From positions 1-46,919 of the forward strand of contig JAHJQK010000121.1 in assembly GCA_018819135.1 (NCBI GenBank): a stretch of 46,919 nt of DNA, in the 5' to 3' direction. Below the pieces are notes generated by a model that made no database searches, was not told the origin of the DNA, and saw only the letters and a list, made by a program, of their open reading frames with translations. Position numbers and translations under genes: made by a program. The DNA is from Pseudomonadota bacterium (GTDB taxonomy: Bacteria > Desulfobacterota > SM23-61). Numbering within the stretch: position 1 is the first letter of the stretch; each line of letters opens with the position of its first letter. Positions 16,167 to 23,752 of the stretch are shown here, in pieces.

Positions 16167-17384
16167 TTACCGCCTCCCCAGCCAGTAGAATAACCCGCCC
16201 AGGCCGGCGATGACCAAGACAATAATAATGATTCCAATCCAGCCCCAGGCGGCAGAGGTTTTCACGGACACCCGTATCTCCACCGTCTTGCTGCTGCCCT
16301 TCTCTCCATCAACGGAAAGGCCCACCGAATAATCTCCAACCAAGGCCTGACCGGCGGCGGAGATGGTGACCTCCACCTGTTTCAACGCCCCGGGCTCCAG
16401 AGCATCGATCTTCTCGGGTTTGAATTCAACCTTCCAGTTTTCCGGCTTGAAGGAACTGAAACTAATGTTGCGGTTGACGGCGGACCCGGTGTTCTTGACA
16501 AAAAGGGACATAATGGCCGGCTTGCCGGCAATCGCCTCCAAAGAGAGAAGCCCGGTGGGAGTCCCGGCATCCAGCTTGTAAATCCCCGTAAGAATGACGG
16601 TGAGTTTCGCCTCGGCTTTCTTCTCGCCGGAGGTGATCCAGACCGTCACCGGAAAGCTGCCTGAAGTGGCATCTTTCGGAGGGGTAACCTCAACGGCCAC
16701 CGTCTGATTCTGCCCTGCTTTTACCCGGAAACTGGAAATCTGCTTCTGCTCATAAGCGGGCTTGAAACTCACTTCCCATTTTGGCGGAACTTGGGCGGAA
16801 AGGTTGAAATTCTTATCGCTTTCGCTTTTGTTGGTCACCTCAAGGGAAAACTCAAATTTGGCATCGGTTTGTCCCTGGAGCACGGGGTAGGAAGTCGTAA
16901 CCTGGATTTCCTCGCCAACCTCCGACTTTTCACGAACGGTGACGTGGATTTTTTGCGAAGAGGTCAATTTTCCATCTTCGGTTTGGGCATCGATCTGAAA
17001 AAAATAACTCCCCGGCTTAACCCCCTTATCCGGCTCGGCCAAAAAAGTCAGGGTCCGGGTTTTCCCTCCCGGAACGGGTATAGCATTGACCGTGTAATTC
17101 GGCGCTTTGACCGAAACTTTCCAACCTTTGGATACCGAAGAAATTTTTAAGCCGATATTCTCATCCCTTTTCCCCTTGTTCTCGATGGTAAGCTCCATCC
17201 GCACGGATTCTCCCGGCGCAACAAATATCCCGGAGTATTCGGTGTATATGGCCATCCCTCTCTCAGGCCGGGTATCCTTATCCTTTTCCTGGGCTGGCAA
17301 AGTGGCCGGCAAGCAAAGAAAACAAATCAAGGCCATGACTGTCAAAGTTAATCCCTTCCCTCGCAACAAACTTCCCCGACTCAT
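16167..17384 (-). CDS. NEW3-domain (NPCBM-associated) exported membrane-anchored protein
   Basis: This 405-residue protein has a signal peptide (residues about 10-32, cleaving near PAQ) and a C-terminal membrane helix at about 378-400. The extracytoplasmic part consists of three Ig-like beta domains of the NEW3 type. Each shows the pattern of a PGESV- or AGQN-like turn, a central W (GWKVSV, KWEVSF, NWKVEF) and a terminal V-x-I/V-T strand. The role is probably binding or presentation of substrate for the ABC-2 exporter encoded immediately downstream. This pairing recurs in other genomes, but its cargo is unknown. The start ATG has GGAGG 5 bases upstream, and a TTGACA promoter lies about 140 bp upstream. 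Confidence 0.85.
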   Translation of the reverse strand: MSRGSLLRGKGLTLTVMALICFLCLPATLPAQEKDKDTRPERGMAIYTEYSGIFVAPGESVRMELTIENKGKRDENIGLKISSVSKGWKVSVKAPNYTVNAIPVPGGKTRTLTFLAEPDKGVKPGSYFFQIDAQTEDGKLTSSQKIHVTVREKSEVGEEIQVTTSYPVLQGQTDAKFEFSLEVTNKSESDKNFNLSAQVPPKWEVSFKPAYEQKQISSFRVKAGQNQTVAVEVTPPKDATSGSFPVTVWITSGEKKAEAKLTVILTGIYKLDAGTPTGLLSLEAIAGKPAIMSLFVKNTGSAVNRNISFSSFKPENWKVEFKPEKIDALEPGALKQVEVTISAAGQALVGDYSVGLSVDGEKGSSKTVEIRVSVKTSAAWGWIGIIIIVLVIAGLGGLFYWLGRR

Positions 17385-17503
17385 GTCTACCTCCTCAAAA
17401 AATTTAAGCGTTAAATTTTTAAGACATTCCCAAAAAGGTTTGACGACCTATGAATTGCAGGCAAAGCCCTTGGCAGACAAATCTTCCTTTTAAAATTAAT
17501 CTA

Positions 17504-17532
17504 AAAATAATTATAAATCTCCTTTTTGTCAA
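17504..17532 (-). promoter_or_regulatory. Probable sigma-70 promoter of the NEW3/ABC operon
   Basis: On the minus strand, TTGACA (17527-17532) is followed after 17 bases by TATTTT (17504-17509). The remaining 17385-17666 interval is A+T-rich and shows no gene. Confidence 0.45.
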
Positions 17533-17666
17533 GTGAATTACGATTGCCCAGGTAATTTTTTTATCCCACCCGCTCCCCACGGCAGCTTTAGGATGAACCG
17601 TTCCTGAAACCTTTCCAAGCTTTAGGAAAAAATTGGTCTGGGATTCTTTCAGGATAGAAGCTTTGA

Positions 17667-18560
17667 TCAGGCTGCGCCGGTCTCTTTCAACTTGCCGACG
17701 ATGGAAGCCTTATCCCAGGCTCCCATATGGCGGAAAACTTCTTTTCCTGATTTGTTGAAAAAGATCAGGGTGGGAATGAGTTGAACGCGGTATTCCCCGG
17801 CCAGTTCCTTATATTTATAGACATCAATAACGAATACATGGGCTTTTCCGGTATATTCCTGCTTGATTTCTTTTAGGATGGGACGAATCTGCCGGCAGGG
17901 CATGCACGAATTGGCCCCCAAATCAACCAGAACCGGCTGGCCGCTCCGGAGGGCTCTCTTGAATTCTTCGGCCGTGTCGGTCTGGGGAGTGGGAACGCTG
18001 ACGGCCTGAACGTGGTTCTCGTTGATCTCTACCTTGGCTTTCGTCCGCAAGGAGGTGACGTATTCCTCCACTTGCTCTTTTCCTTTGGCTTCCCGAATGA
18101 TGTTTTCAATCACCGGGGCTACTTCATTCAAAGGCTTCTTTCCTAATTGGTCGCGATGCTGGCGATAAATTTCTTCTACCTCTTCTTGGCTTACTTTAAC
18201 TTTATCCAGAACTTCTTTTTTCAAGAGGCTCTGAATCCTGGATACTTCGGCTTCTTCGCCCTTGGCGGCCGGATCATTCTTCATCCCTTGGCGTTCCGCC
18301 TCTTGGAGCAGGATTTCCTTAAGGACCAATTGTTCCAAGAACTGTTTCGGCTCTTCCCGGAGCATGTCCTGGTAGGGAGCCGGAATTTTCGCTATTTCTC
18401 TACCGAATTGGGCAACGGTAATGCTCCGATCATTGATCACCGCGATTTTCTGCCTCTCCGGATTCCAGGCGAATAATTGGAGGTAACCGAACACTCCCCC
18501 GGCAATCACGACAGCCAATACGGGAAGAATCCATTTCAGATTCTTGCTTGCCTTACTCAT
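17667..18560 (-). CDS. SurA-like chaperone domain fused to thioredoxin
   Basis: This 297-residue envelope protein has an N-terminal membrane anchor or uncleaved signal (about residues 9-30). A SurA_N/PpiC-type chaperone region follows (about 38-185), with AVINDRSITVAQFGREIAK, then QLVLKEILLQEAERQG. No parvulin catalytic domain is evident. The C-terminal thioredoxin domain (about 195-297) carries the CMPC active site in LGANSCMPCRQI and the cis-proline in VQLIPTLIFF. It probably acts in the periplasm in folding or disulfide reduction. The arsenic operon is upstream, and a palindromic element at 18590-18707 separates the two, so co-transcription is uncertain. Confidence 0.82.
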   Translation of the reverse strand: MSKASKNLKWILPVLAVVIAGGVFGYLQLFAWNPERQKIAVINDRSITVAQFGREIAKIPAPYQDMLREEPKQFLEQLVLKEILLQEAERQGMKNDPAAKGEEAEVSRIQSLLKKEVLDKVKVSQEEVEEIYRQHRDQLGKKPLNEVAPVIENIIREAKGKEQVEEYVTSLRTKAKVEINENHVQAVSVPTPQTDTAEEFKRALRSGQPVLVDLGANSCMPCRQIRPILKEIKQEYTGKAHVFVIDVYKYKELAGEYRVQLIPTLIFFNKSGKEVFRHMGAWDKASIVGKLKETGAA

Positions 18561-18589
18561 TCAATTTTTCCCCTTCATCTTTGATGAAC

Positions 18590-18707
18590 TCGTAAAAAGG
18601 CCGAAAAGCCGTCACTCCTGCGCAATCAGGAGTCCAGAACTACCTTAATTATCTGGATTCCCGCCTTAGCGGAATGACGAAAATGAGGGGAAAAGGACTT
18701 TTTACGA
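18590..18707. repeat. TCGTAAAAA palindromic element (MITE-like), copy 1
   Basis: The ends TCGTAAAAAGG and CTTTTTACGA are inverted. The interior holds further arms such as CTGGATTCCCGCC opposite a CAGGAGTCCAG-type arm. A second member is at 20734-20854. Its small size, inverted ends and lack of coding capacity fit a miniature inverted-repeat element. Confidence 0.75.
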
Positions 18708-18825
18708 AGCCATCATCTTTTAAATGCTATCAGATTATCAAGAAACCTTGGAAATGTCTATGAAAGAATCTTTTTTCCCCGGGCAAATTCTGCTCATCCT
18801 ATGATACTCAAGCCCCCTATCCTTA

Positions 18826-19234
18826 TTATTTAGATAGGAACCCTACAACTTTTTCCCGGATCTGGTCTCTTACCTTGCGGAAAGCAAAAAATTTTTCTGC
18901 TTCGCTGCCGCCGGCAGCCGCCGGATCTTCGAAACCCATATGCAGCCTCTTCGTCCCCCCAAAAAAAAACCGGACAGGTCTCCGCCGCGTGGTCACAAAG
19001 GGTAATGACAAAATCGAATTTCTCGTTCGCAAACTCATCGATCGACTTGGACCGATGCTGGGAAATATCGATTCCCACCTCCTTCATCGCGGCCACCGCC
19101 AAGGGATGGACAGAGGCGGGTTCCGTACCGGCGGAGAAGGCCTGGACCTTCCCCGCCAGGTCATGGTTGATCAACCCCTCGGCCATCTGGCTCCGGGCGC
19201 TGTTATGGGTGCAGATGAAGAGGACTCGTTTCAT
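18826..19234 (-). pseudogene. arsC: Arsenate reductase (LMW-phosphatase type), frameshifted
   Basis: The gene encodes a thioredoxin-coupled arsenate reductase that turns arsenate into arsenite. The phosphate-binding loop CTHNSARS begins at Cys8, and the resolving pair is in TLCDHAAETCP (about residues 80-87). At a run of nine T on the minus strand (18961-18969) followed by six G, the frame changes. Removing one T restores FFGGTKRLHMGFEDPAAAGG and the normal C-terminus ending at 18826. As it stands, the product ends at 18830 with an aberrant Arg-rich tail. The conserved WGFEDPA-type block would be lost, so activity would probably be impaired. A homopolymer sequencing error is just as likely. 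Start: ATG 19234, with GGAGG 6 bases upstream. Confidence 0.85.
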
Positions 19235-19248
19235 GAGCATCCTCCCGC

Positions 19249-19276
19249 GTAGGGGCGACCGGCCGGTCGCCCCTAC
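19249..19276. repeat. Perfect 28-bp palindrome, GTAGGGGCGACC type
   Basis: GTAGGGGCGACCGG is followed directly by its reverse complement. It lies between acr3 and arsC inside the operon. A related palindrome is at 25385-25411. Confidence 0.85.
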
Positions 19277-19305
19277 ATAACCTTTTTAATTCGGCCGCGA
19301 GCGGG

Positions 19306-20400
19306 TCAGGGCTTGCATGTAAGATGGCAAACTCCCGTAGGAGTCTCCACGGCAAAAGGAAAATATTTTCTCTTGAACCAAAGGGCCACATTGACCAGGC
19401 TGATTAAAACCGGAACTTCCAATAAAGGCCCGATGACTGCGGCAAAGGCCTGCCCGGAGTTGATTCCGAATACCGCCACAGCAACAGCGATGGCCAGTTC
19501 GAAGTTGTTCGATGCGGCTGTGAAGCTCAGAGTCGTGGACTGCTCATAGGTGGCGCCGACTTTCATGGACAGCCAGAAAGAGACAAAAAACATGAGCACA
19601 AAATAGATGAAAAGAGGAATGGCCACCCGGACCACATCCATGGGTAGACGCACGATGTATTCCCCCTTGAGGGAGAACATTACCAGGATGGTGAAGAGAA
19701 GGGCGATCAGGGTGATGGGGCTGATCTTGGGAATAAATTTCCGCTCATACCACTCCCGCCCCTTTGTTTTTAGCCCGATGAGCCGGGAAAGCACCCCGGC
19801 GATGAAGGGGATGCCGAGATAAATAAATACGCTCTCGGCGATCTGGCCGATGGTGATATTGACCACCACCCCCTTGAGGCCTAGCAGCGGGGGGAGGACG
19901 GTAATGAAAATGTAGGCGTAAACGGAAAAGAAGATCACCTGAAAGATGGAATTGAAGGCCACTAGGCCCGCGCAGTATTCCCGGTCCCCGGCGGCCAGGT
20001 CATTCCAGATGATAACCATGGCAATGCAGCGAGCTAGGCCGATCAAAATCAAGCCAACCATATATTCCGGGTAACCGGCAAGGAATAAAATGGCCAGGAC
20101 GAACATCAAAATCGGGCCGATGACCCAGTTTTGCACCAGGGAAAGGCCAAGAACCCGGTAATTTTGGAAAACATGCCCCATTTCTTCGTACCGCACCTTG
20201 GCCAGCGGCGGATACATCATCAGGATGAGCCCGACGGCAATGGGAATATTGGTCGTGCCCACCTGAAACTGATTCCAAAAATTCACCACCCCGGGAAACA
20301 GGTACCCCCATCCTACCCCCATAAACATAGCCAGAAAAATCCAGAGAGTCAAAAACCGGTCCAGAAAAGATAGTTTCTTCACCGCGCTATTTTCCGTCAT
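19306..20400 (-). CDS. acr3: Arsenite efflux transporter ACR3
   Basis: This 364-residue inner-membrane protein with about ten hydrophobic segments exports arsenite. The ACR3 family signature is clear: [19 protein letters not shown] (about residues 120-138, with the essential Cys), [11 protein letters not shown], and the [20 protein letters not shown] block near 300. It works with the arsenate reductase encoded next, which supplies arsenite. The gene belongs to the ArsR-controlled operon read on the minus strand; the spacing to the selenoprotein-like gene upstream is 49 bp. The C-terminal tail ends in CHLTCKP, which adds two cysteines that may bind As(III); this is inference. Confidence 0.93.
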   Translation of the reverse strand: MTENSAVKKLSFLDRFLTLWIFLAMFMGVGWGYLFPGVVNFWNQFQVGTTNIPIAVGLILMMYPPLAKVRYEEMGHVFQNYRVLGLSLVQNWVIGPILMFVLAILFLAGYPEYMVGLILIGLARCIAMVIIWNDLAAGDREYCAGLVAFNSIFQVIFFSVYAYIFITVLPPLLGLKGVVVNITIGQIAESVFIYLGIPFIAGVLSRLIGLKTKGREWYERKFIPKISPITLIALLFTILVMFSLKGEYIVRLPMDVVRVAIPLFIYFVLMFFVSFWLSMKVGATYEQSTTLSFTAASNNFELAIAVAVAVFGINSGQAFAAVIGPLLEVPVLISLVNVALWFKRKYFPFAVETPTGVCHLTCKP

Positions 20401-20449
20401 TTGCTCCTTCCCTGAATGTTTTTAAAGATTTTTTATCCATGCCTTTACT

Positions 20450-20701
20450 CTATGCTCTATGCCCTTCTGGAGTGATGAACTTCTTGATCTCTTCCACCGT
20501 GAGCAGCTTTCCAGATGCTTTCACTTTTCCATCCACCATTAAGGCCGGGGTCATGAGGACTCCGGATTGGGCGATGGCCTTGATATCCTGCACCTTAATG
20601 ACTTCGGCTTCGAATCCTAAATCTTTCACCGCTTCTTTGGCCCGCTCCGCGAGCTGGTTGCACTTGGGTCAACCCATACCCAGCACTTCGATCTTTTTCA
20701 T
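20450..20701 (-). CDS. Thioredoxin-like redox protein with predicted selenocysteine (in-frame TGA)
   Basis: The frame from ATG 20701 to TAG 20450 encodes 83 residues and contains one in-frame TGA at codon 11 (20669-20671). It begins MKKIEVLGMG-TGA-PKC, continues through AERAKEAVKDLG and then GVLMTPALMVDGKVKASGKL. This is the small redox-active disulfide/thioredoxin family (TIGR00412-like), whose active site is GxGCPKC. The TGA falls exactly on the first cysteine, giving UxxC, a common selenoprotein arrangement. The cis-Pro loop MTPAL and the full family length follow, so the TGA is not the end of the gene. GGAGG is 5 bases before ATG. A hairpin 18 nt downstream of TGA could serve as the SECIS. 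Within the arsenic operon it probably donates electrons to, or cooperates with, the permease and ArsC. Confidence 0.85.
20641..20657 (-). promoter_or_regulatory. Candidate bacterial SECIS hairpin
   Basis: On the minus strand, CC-A-GCTC-GCG-GAGC-G-GG gives a four-pair stem, one mismatch and two more G-C pairs, with a G-containing loop. Eighteen bases separate the TGA from the loop, a spacing like that in the E. coli fdhF element. The lower stem is short, so folding should be tested. Confidence 0.5.
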
Positions 20702-20733
20702 GTTTTCCTCCATTTTGTCGTTATTATTGATGA

Positions 20734-20854
20734 TCGCGTAAAAATTCTTTTATTCTCCATTTCCGTCATTCCCGTGAAAACGGGAATCCAGTCTTTTCAA
20801 TGCCTTTCATATATCCTGGATTTCCGCCTGCGCGGGAATGACGACCTTTTACGA
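20734..20854. repeat. TCGTAAAAA palindromic element (MITE-like), copy 2
   Basis: Ends TCGCGTAAAAA and CCTTTTACGA enclose CGTCATTCCCGTGAAAACGG and its inverted partner TGCGCGGGAATGACG. The element fills the gap between the permease and the selenoprotein-like gene, inside the arsenic operon. Confidence 0.8.
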
Positions 20855-20859
20855 ATTCC

Positions 20860-21909
20860 TCATTGTTGGAAAAGGAAATTCCCGGCGAACCAACCCACTA
20901 TAGTTCCTAGAATCGTAATCAAAGGAAAATAAACCAATCCTTTCTTTAATCCGAAGACTTTGATGATGGCCAGCATATTGGGAAGGCTCATACCAGGCCC
21001 AGTTAAGAGAAGCGCTAAGGCCGGACCTTTCCCCATTCCCAAACCCAACAATTTGTGCACAAATGGCGCCTCGGTCATGGTGGCCATGTACATGATCTGG
21101 CCGATCAGCGTCGCCAAAAAAGAAGGGAAAATGCCCGACCCGCCCAGCCAGCTCTCGATCCACTGCTGGGGAAGAAGTTTCCCGATCACTCCGACGAAGA
21201 AAACTCCTCCCAACAATAAAGGAAAGATAATCCGGACAAACCACCAGGTCTCCGTCATCCACTGGCGGATCTCTTCCCCGGACTTGACCCTCCAGGCATA
21301 CAGGGTGATGATGATCATGCCCGCGGCCCAGACATATACTTTATGGAGAAAGGGGCCTTTTTGTACAAGGTAATTGGGGGCCAGCAAGTCGGCTACGATT
21401 AAAAGAATGAGGATGAGGTCTTTGCGGGACACAATCCCTCTTCCTTCGGGGTTGATGGCCGCTCCGGCCACCCTCTTGATCTCTTCCTGCCGGAAGGCGA
21501 AACTCATTACCCAGCCGACCACAAAAGCCATGGCGAGGGCCGCAAGGATGCGGACAATCACCATCTCGGTCCCCAGGATAGCGCCGGTATAGACTAAGGC
21601 CAGAATGTTGGCTGCCGGGGCCACCCAGAGAATGATGAAGGCGGCGCCGATTCCGCTTCCGCCGTAATACAAACCGCTGGATACCGGGATCACCGTGCAG
21701 GAGCAAGCGGCCACAAAAAAGCTTCCCCCGCTGGCCAGGGTGAAGGATTTGAGTTTATTCGCCGCACTCCCTAAATAATAAATAATGGTCTCTTTGGAAA
21801 TAAAGGTGACCATGGCCCCGGCGAGAAGAAAAGCCGGGATCAAACAGGTGACTACATGCAGGGCAATATATTCTTTCAAGGCCTCCAAACCGGCCATGAT
21901 CAATTCCAT
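20860..21909 (-). CDS. DUF318/ArsP-like permease (SO_0444 type)
   Basis: This 349-residue inner-membrane protein with about eight to nine hydrophobic segments belongs to the DUF318 permease family, members of which export organoarsenicals or metals. The signature GGSFFVAACSCTVIPVSSGL (residues about 60-79) has the paired cysteines seen in these proteins, and GMSLPNMLAIIKVFGLKK near 305 is also family-typical. A cytoplasmic loop of about 40 residues lies between helices five and six. It is the second gene of the ArsR-controlled operon, 38 bp after arsR. Start: ATG 21909, with GGAG about 11 bases upstream. The transported species, arsenic or another soft metal, is not fixed. Confidence 0.87.
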   Translation of the reverse strand: MELIMAGLEALKEYIALHVVTCLIPAFLLAGAMVTFISKETIIYYLGSAANKLKSFTLASGGSFFVAACSCTVIPVSSGLYYGGSGIGAAFIILWVAPAANILALVYTGAILGTEMVIVRILAALAMAFVVGWVMSFAFRQEEIKRVAGAAINPEGRGIVSRKDLILILLIVADLLAPNYLVQKGPFLHKVYVWAAGMIIITLYAWRVKSGEEIRQWMTETWWFVRIIFPLLLGGVFFVGVIGKLLPQQWIESWLGGSGIFPSFLATLIGQIMYMATMTEAPFVHKLLGLGMGKGPALALLLTGPGMSLPNMLAIIKVFGLKKGLVYFPLITILGTIVGWFAGNFLFQQ

Positions 21910-21947
21910 TACGAATATCGCTCCAATCCCCTTCTCTACAATTCATT

Positions 21948-22265
21948 TCATATTTGGGCGAGAACCCTTTTTTGCTCCGTTAAATGTTTTTTTAACATTA
22001 TGCCAACCTTATCCAAAATCTCAAAAACTTCCGGCCCCTTGACTTTCACCATCACTCTCACCCCGTCCTTCCGTGTATTGATCAGGTGGCTTTTTTGCAT
22101 CACGGAAATGTGCCGGGAAATATTGGACTGTTCCCCATTGATCTCCGGCACGATCTCACAGATGCATTTCTCCCCGCCCCGCAGGCACTCCAGGATCTTC
22201 AAGCGGGTAGGCTGGGCCAAAGCCTTCAAAACTTCCGCCTTCAATTGAATCGCTTTTTCTTCCAT
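21948..22265 (-). CDS. arsR: ArsR-family metalloregulator
   Basis: This winged-helix repressor of about 105 residues should release DNA when it binds As(III)/Sb(III). Cys34 and Cys36 in EKCICEI sit at the place of the ELCVCDL metal site in the alpha-3 helix, with Cys27 nearby. The recognition helix follows in EQSNISRHISVMQKSHLI, then the wing RKDGVRVMVKV. The ATG at 22265 has GGAG 6-7 bases upstream; an earlier ATG (22277) lacks such a site. It is the first gene of the operon and is preceded by a strong promoter with an 18-bp palindrome over the -10, so autoregulation is expected. Confidence 0.93.
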   Translation of the reverse strand: MEEKAIQLKAEVLKALAQPTRLKILECLRGGEKCICEIVPEINGEQSNISRHISVMQKSHLINTRKDGVRVMVKVKGPEVFEILDKVGIMLKKHLTEQKRVLAQI

Positions 22266-22282
22266 TTTTAACTCCATGTAAT

Positions 22283-22323
22283 TATGATTATCTAATCATA
22301 TAATCAATTACAATAGCTGTCAA
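22283..22323 (-). promoter_or_regulatory. arsR promoter with ArsR operator
   Basis: On the minus strand, TTGACA (22318-22323), a 17-base spacer and TATGAT (22295-22300) form a near-consensus sigma-70 promoter. The palindrome TATGATTA-GA-TAATCATA (22283-22300) includes the -10 box, so a bound repressor would block polymerase. Confidence 0.85.
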
Positions 22324-22694
22324 GTAAAATTTATTGGGAAAGTTAGCAACCCCGATCAAAATGGCGGTAAAAACGAACCCGGCGATCGGTCCGTAAGCCG
22401 CGCCGTTGTCATGAAGGTATGTTTTCCGGTTCAGAACGATGAGGGAGTTGAAAGCCAGGTTTATAACCATTTTGGCTCGGCCCGTTAAAGAAAATCTTGA
22501 GTTGCTGAAGGGAAATAAACTTCGGGAAATTTCCATGGACCATTCCTGCCGGGCCCACCAGAGAGGGTGCGGGCATTAAACGGATATTGACGGGGGGAGG
22601 ATGTCGCCTCCGATACCTGGGGGGGACCGGCTGAGGGAGGCGCGGGAATTTTTAGGCAACGTTGAGGTTTCATCTTTGCCTTCCCTTAGAGGTC

Positions 22695-22747
22695 TTGACA
22701 AATAGGTTATAATAAGTACAATTAAAATGTAGTTACATAAACTACAT
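22695..22747 (+). promoter_or_regulatory. Promoter and operator of the Phd/PIN pair
   Basis: TTGACA (22695-22700), a 16-base spacer and TACAAT (22717-22722) are followed by the inverted repeat ATGTAGTT-ACATA-AACTACAT (22727-22747). This is the usual place for autorepression by a Phd-type antitoxin. Confidence 0.7.
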
Positions 22748-22767
22748 TAACACGAATGGAGATTGCG

Positions 22768-23049
22768 ATGATTAGCGTGGGTATCAGAGAGGCGAAGATC
22801 AATTTAAGTAAGCTATTAAAGCGGGTCATGCAAGGTCAGGAAGTTGTTATTACGGATCGGGGAAAACCGGTAGGGAAAGTTGTTCCGATACCGAAGGAGC
22901 ATCTTCCGATGGCCGAGCGAATTAGAAAAATGGAGGAGCAAGGTCTATTCGGACCGGTGCGCAAAGGGAGGGCAATGCGACTGCCGCCGCCGCTTCCCGC
23001 ACCCGAGGGTCTTGCTCACCGATTTCTTCAGGAGGACCGGGACGCATGA
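22768..23049 (+). CDS. Phd/YefM-family antitoxin
   Basis: This 93-residue protein has the N-terminal Phd/YefM DNA-binding fold: ISVGIREAKINLSKLLKRV, then EVVITDRGKPVGKVVPI (residues about 2-45). The C-terminal part, rich in Pro and Arg (MRLPPPLPAPEG), should wrap around the toxin. The ATG at 22768 is preferred over the one at 22756 because GGAG lies 6 bases before it. Its stop overlaps the toxin start by 4 bp (ATGA), a coupling typical of toxin-antitoxin pairs. It probably represses its own promoter through the palindrome at 22727-22747. Confidence 0.92.
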   Translation: MISVGIREAKINLSKLLKRVMQGQEVVITDRGKPVGKVVPIPKEHLPMAERIRKMEEQGLFGPVRKGRAMRLPPPLPAPEGLAHRFLQEDRDA

Positions 23050-23474
23050 ATCAAGAGGAGAAAAAGATCGTGCTTTACTGGGACGCATCTGCGATCCTCT
23101 CCGCGCTGATAAAAGACACCTGGAGCGAGGAAGCACAGAAATGGGCGCGCAAAGAAGGCGTTCATTTGCTTTCCTCGTTGGCCTATGCCGAGGTCCTGGC
23201 GGTCCTTTTCCGGATGAAGAGGGAAAGGATGATGGCGGAGGTGCTTGTGGAAGCCGCCCTTGAAACCCTCGAAAACGGCCCTTGGCGGCGATTGAACCCT
23301 GGACCTACGTGGGGCCTTATGGCCGAGCTTTCCAAACGATGGCCCCTCAGGGGGGCCGATCTCTGGCACCTTTCCGCAGTTAAAAGCGTTCGCGATCATC
23401 TCCCGGAAGTGAAGTTTTTGACATTTGACACGAGGCTCAGGGCGGCTGCTCAGGGAGAAAAAATCGGCCTGTAA
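23046..23474 (+). CDS. PIN-domain toxin (VapC-like ribonuclease)
   Basis: The 142-residue protein has the complete acidic active site of PIN-domain RNases: Asp13 (YWDASAIL), Glu49 (AYAEVLAV), Asp105 (GADLWHL) and Asp128 (TFDTRL). These bind Mg2+ for RNA cleavage. Length fits VapC. It is translationally coupled to the Phd-type antitoxin upstream. The pair lies between the arsenic operon and the PadR/MOT1 group and may be a small mobile or stabilising module. Its target RNA is unknown. Confidence 0.92.
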   Translation: MNQEEKKIVLYWDASAILSALIKDTWSEEAQKWARKEGVHLLSSLAYAEVLAVLFRMKRERMMAEVLVEAALETLENGPWRRLNPGPTWGLMAELSKRWPLRGADLWHLSAVKSVRDHLPEVKFLTFDTRLRAAAQGEKIGL

Positions 23475-23608
23475 AGCGGCATGGGAGGCCGCAAGTTCCT
23501 CATATAATGTTGCTCCCCTAAAAATAGTACCTCGCTCTCAATTCTATCCGGTAGTCGTTGGGCTTTTCGCCGAATTCCGTCCCCCCGGGAGAAGCCGGCC
23601 TTTCGCCC

Positions 23609-23752
23609 TTATTTCTTTTCCCCTTTTTCGATGCAGGGATGCTCTTCTTTAGAGCCATGGCACTTTTCCACCTGCTCGGGAGTACACTCCTCGGGCTTCC
23701 CCTTCAATTCCTCGGGGCACTGACAACCTGTCTTATTTTCTGCGCAGCACAC
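23609..23752 (-). CDS. Small cysteine-rich protein (47 aa), likely metal-binding
   Basis: This short gene has seven cysteines in 47 residues (2, 3, 10, 12, 23, 31, 40): it starts (M)CCAENKTGCQC, has PEECTPEQVEKCHG in the middle and ends with HPCIEKGEKK. The start is GTG at 23752, which shares one base with the TAG stop of the PadR gene (TAGTG), so translation is coupled. GGAGG lies 9 bases before it. No family is named here from memory with certainty. The Cys pattern, the Cys-rich PadR N-terminus and the adjacent oxyanion transporter suggest metal or thio-oxyanion handling. The rest of 23475-23608 is short and shows no gene. Confidence 0.7.
   Translation of the reverse strand: MCCAENKTGCQCPEELKGKPEECTPEQVEKCHGSKEEHPCIEKGEKK

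Noticed and set aside
20439..20741. Plus-strand 100-codon ORF over the selenoprotein-like gene
   Set aside because: It is the antisense shadow of the frame interrupted by TGA. The minus-strand frame has family similarity and a ribosome-binding site.
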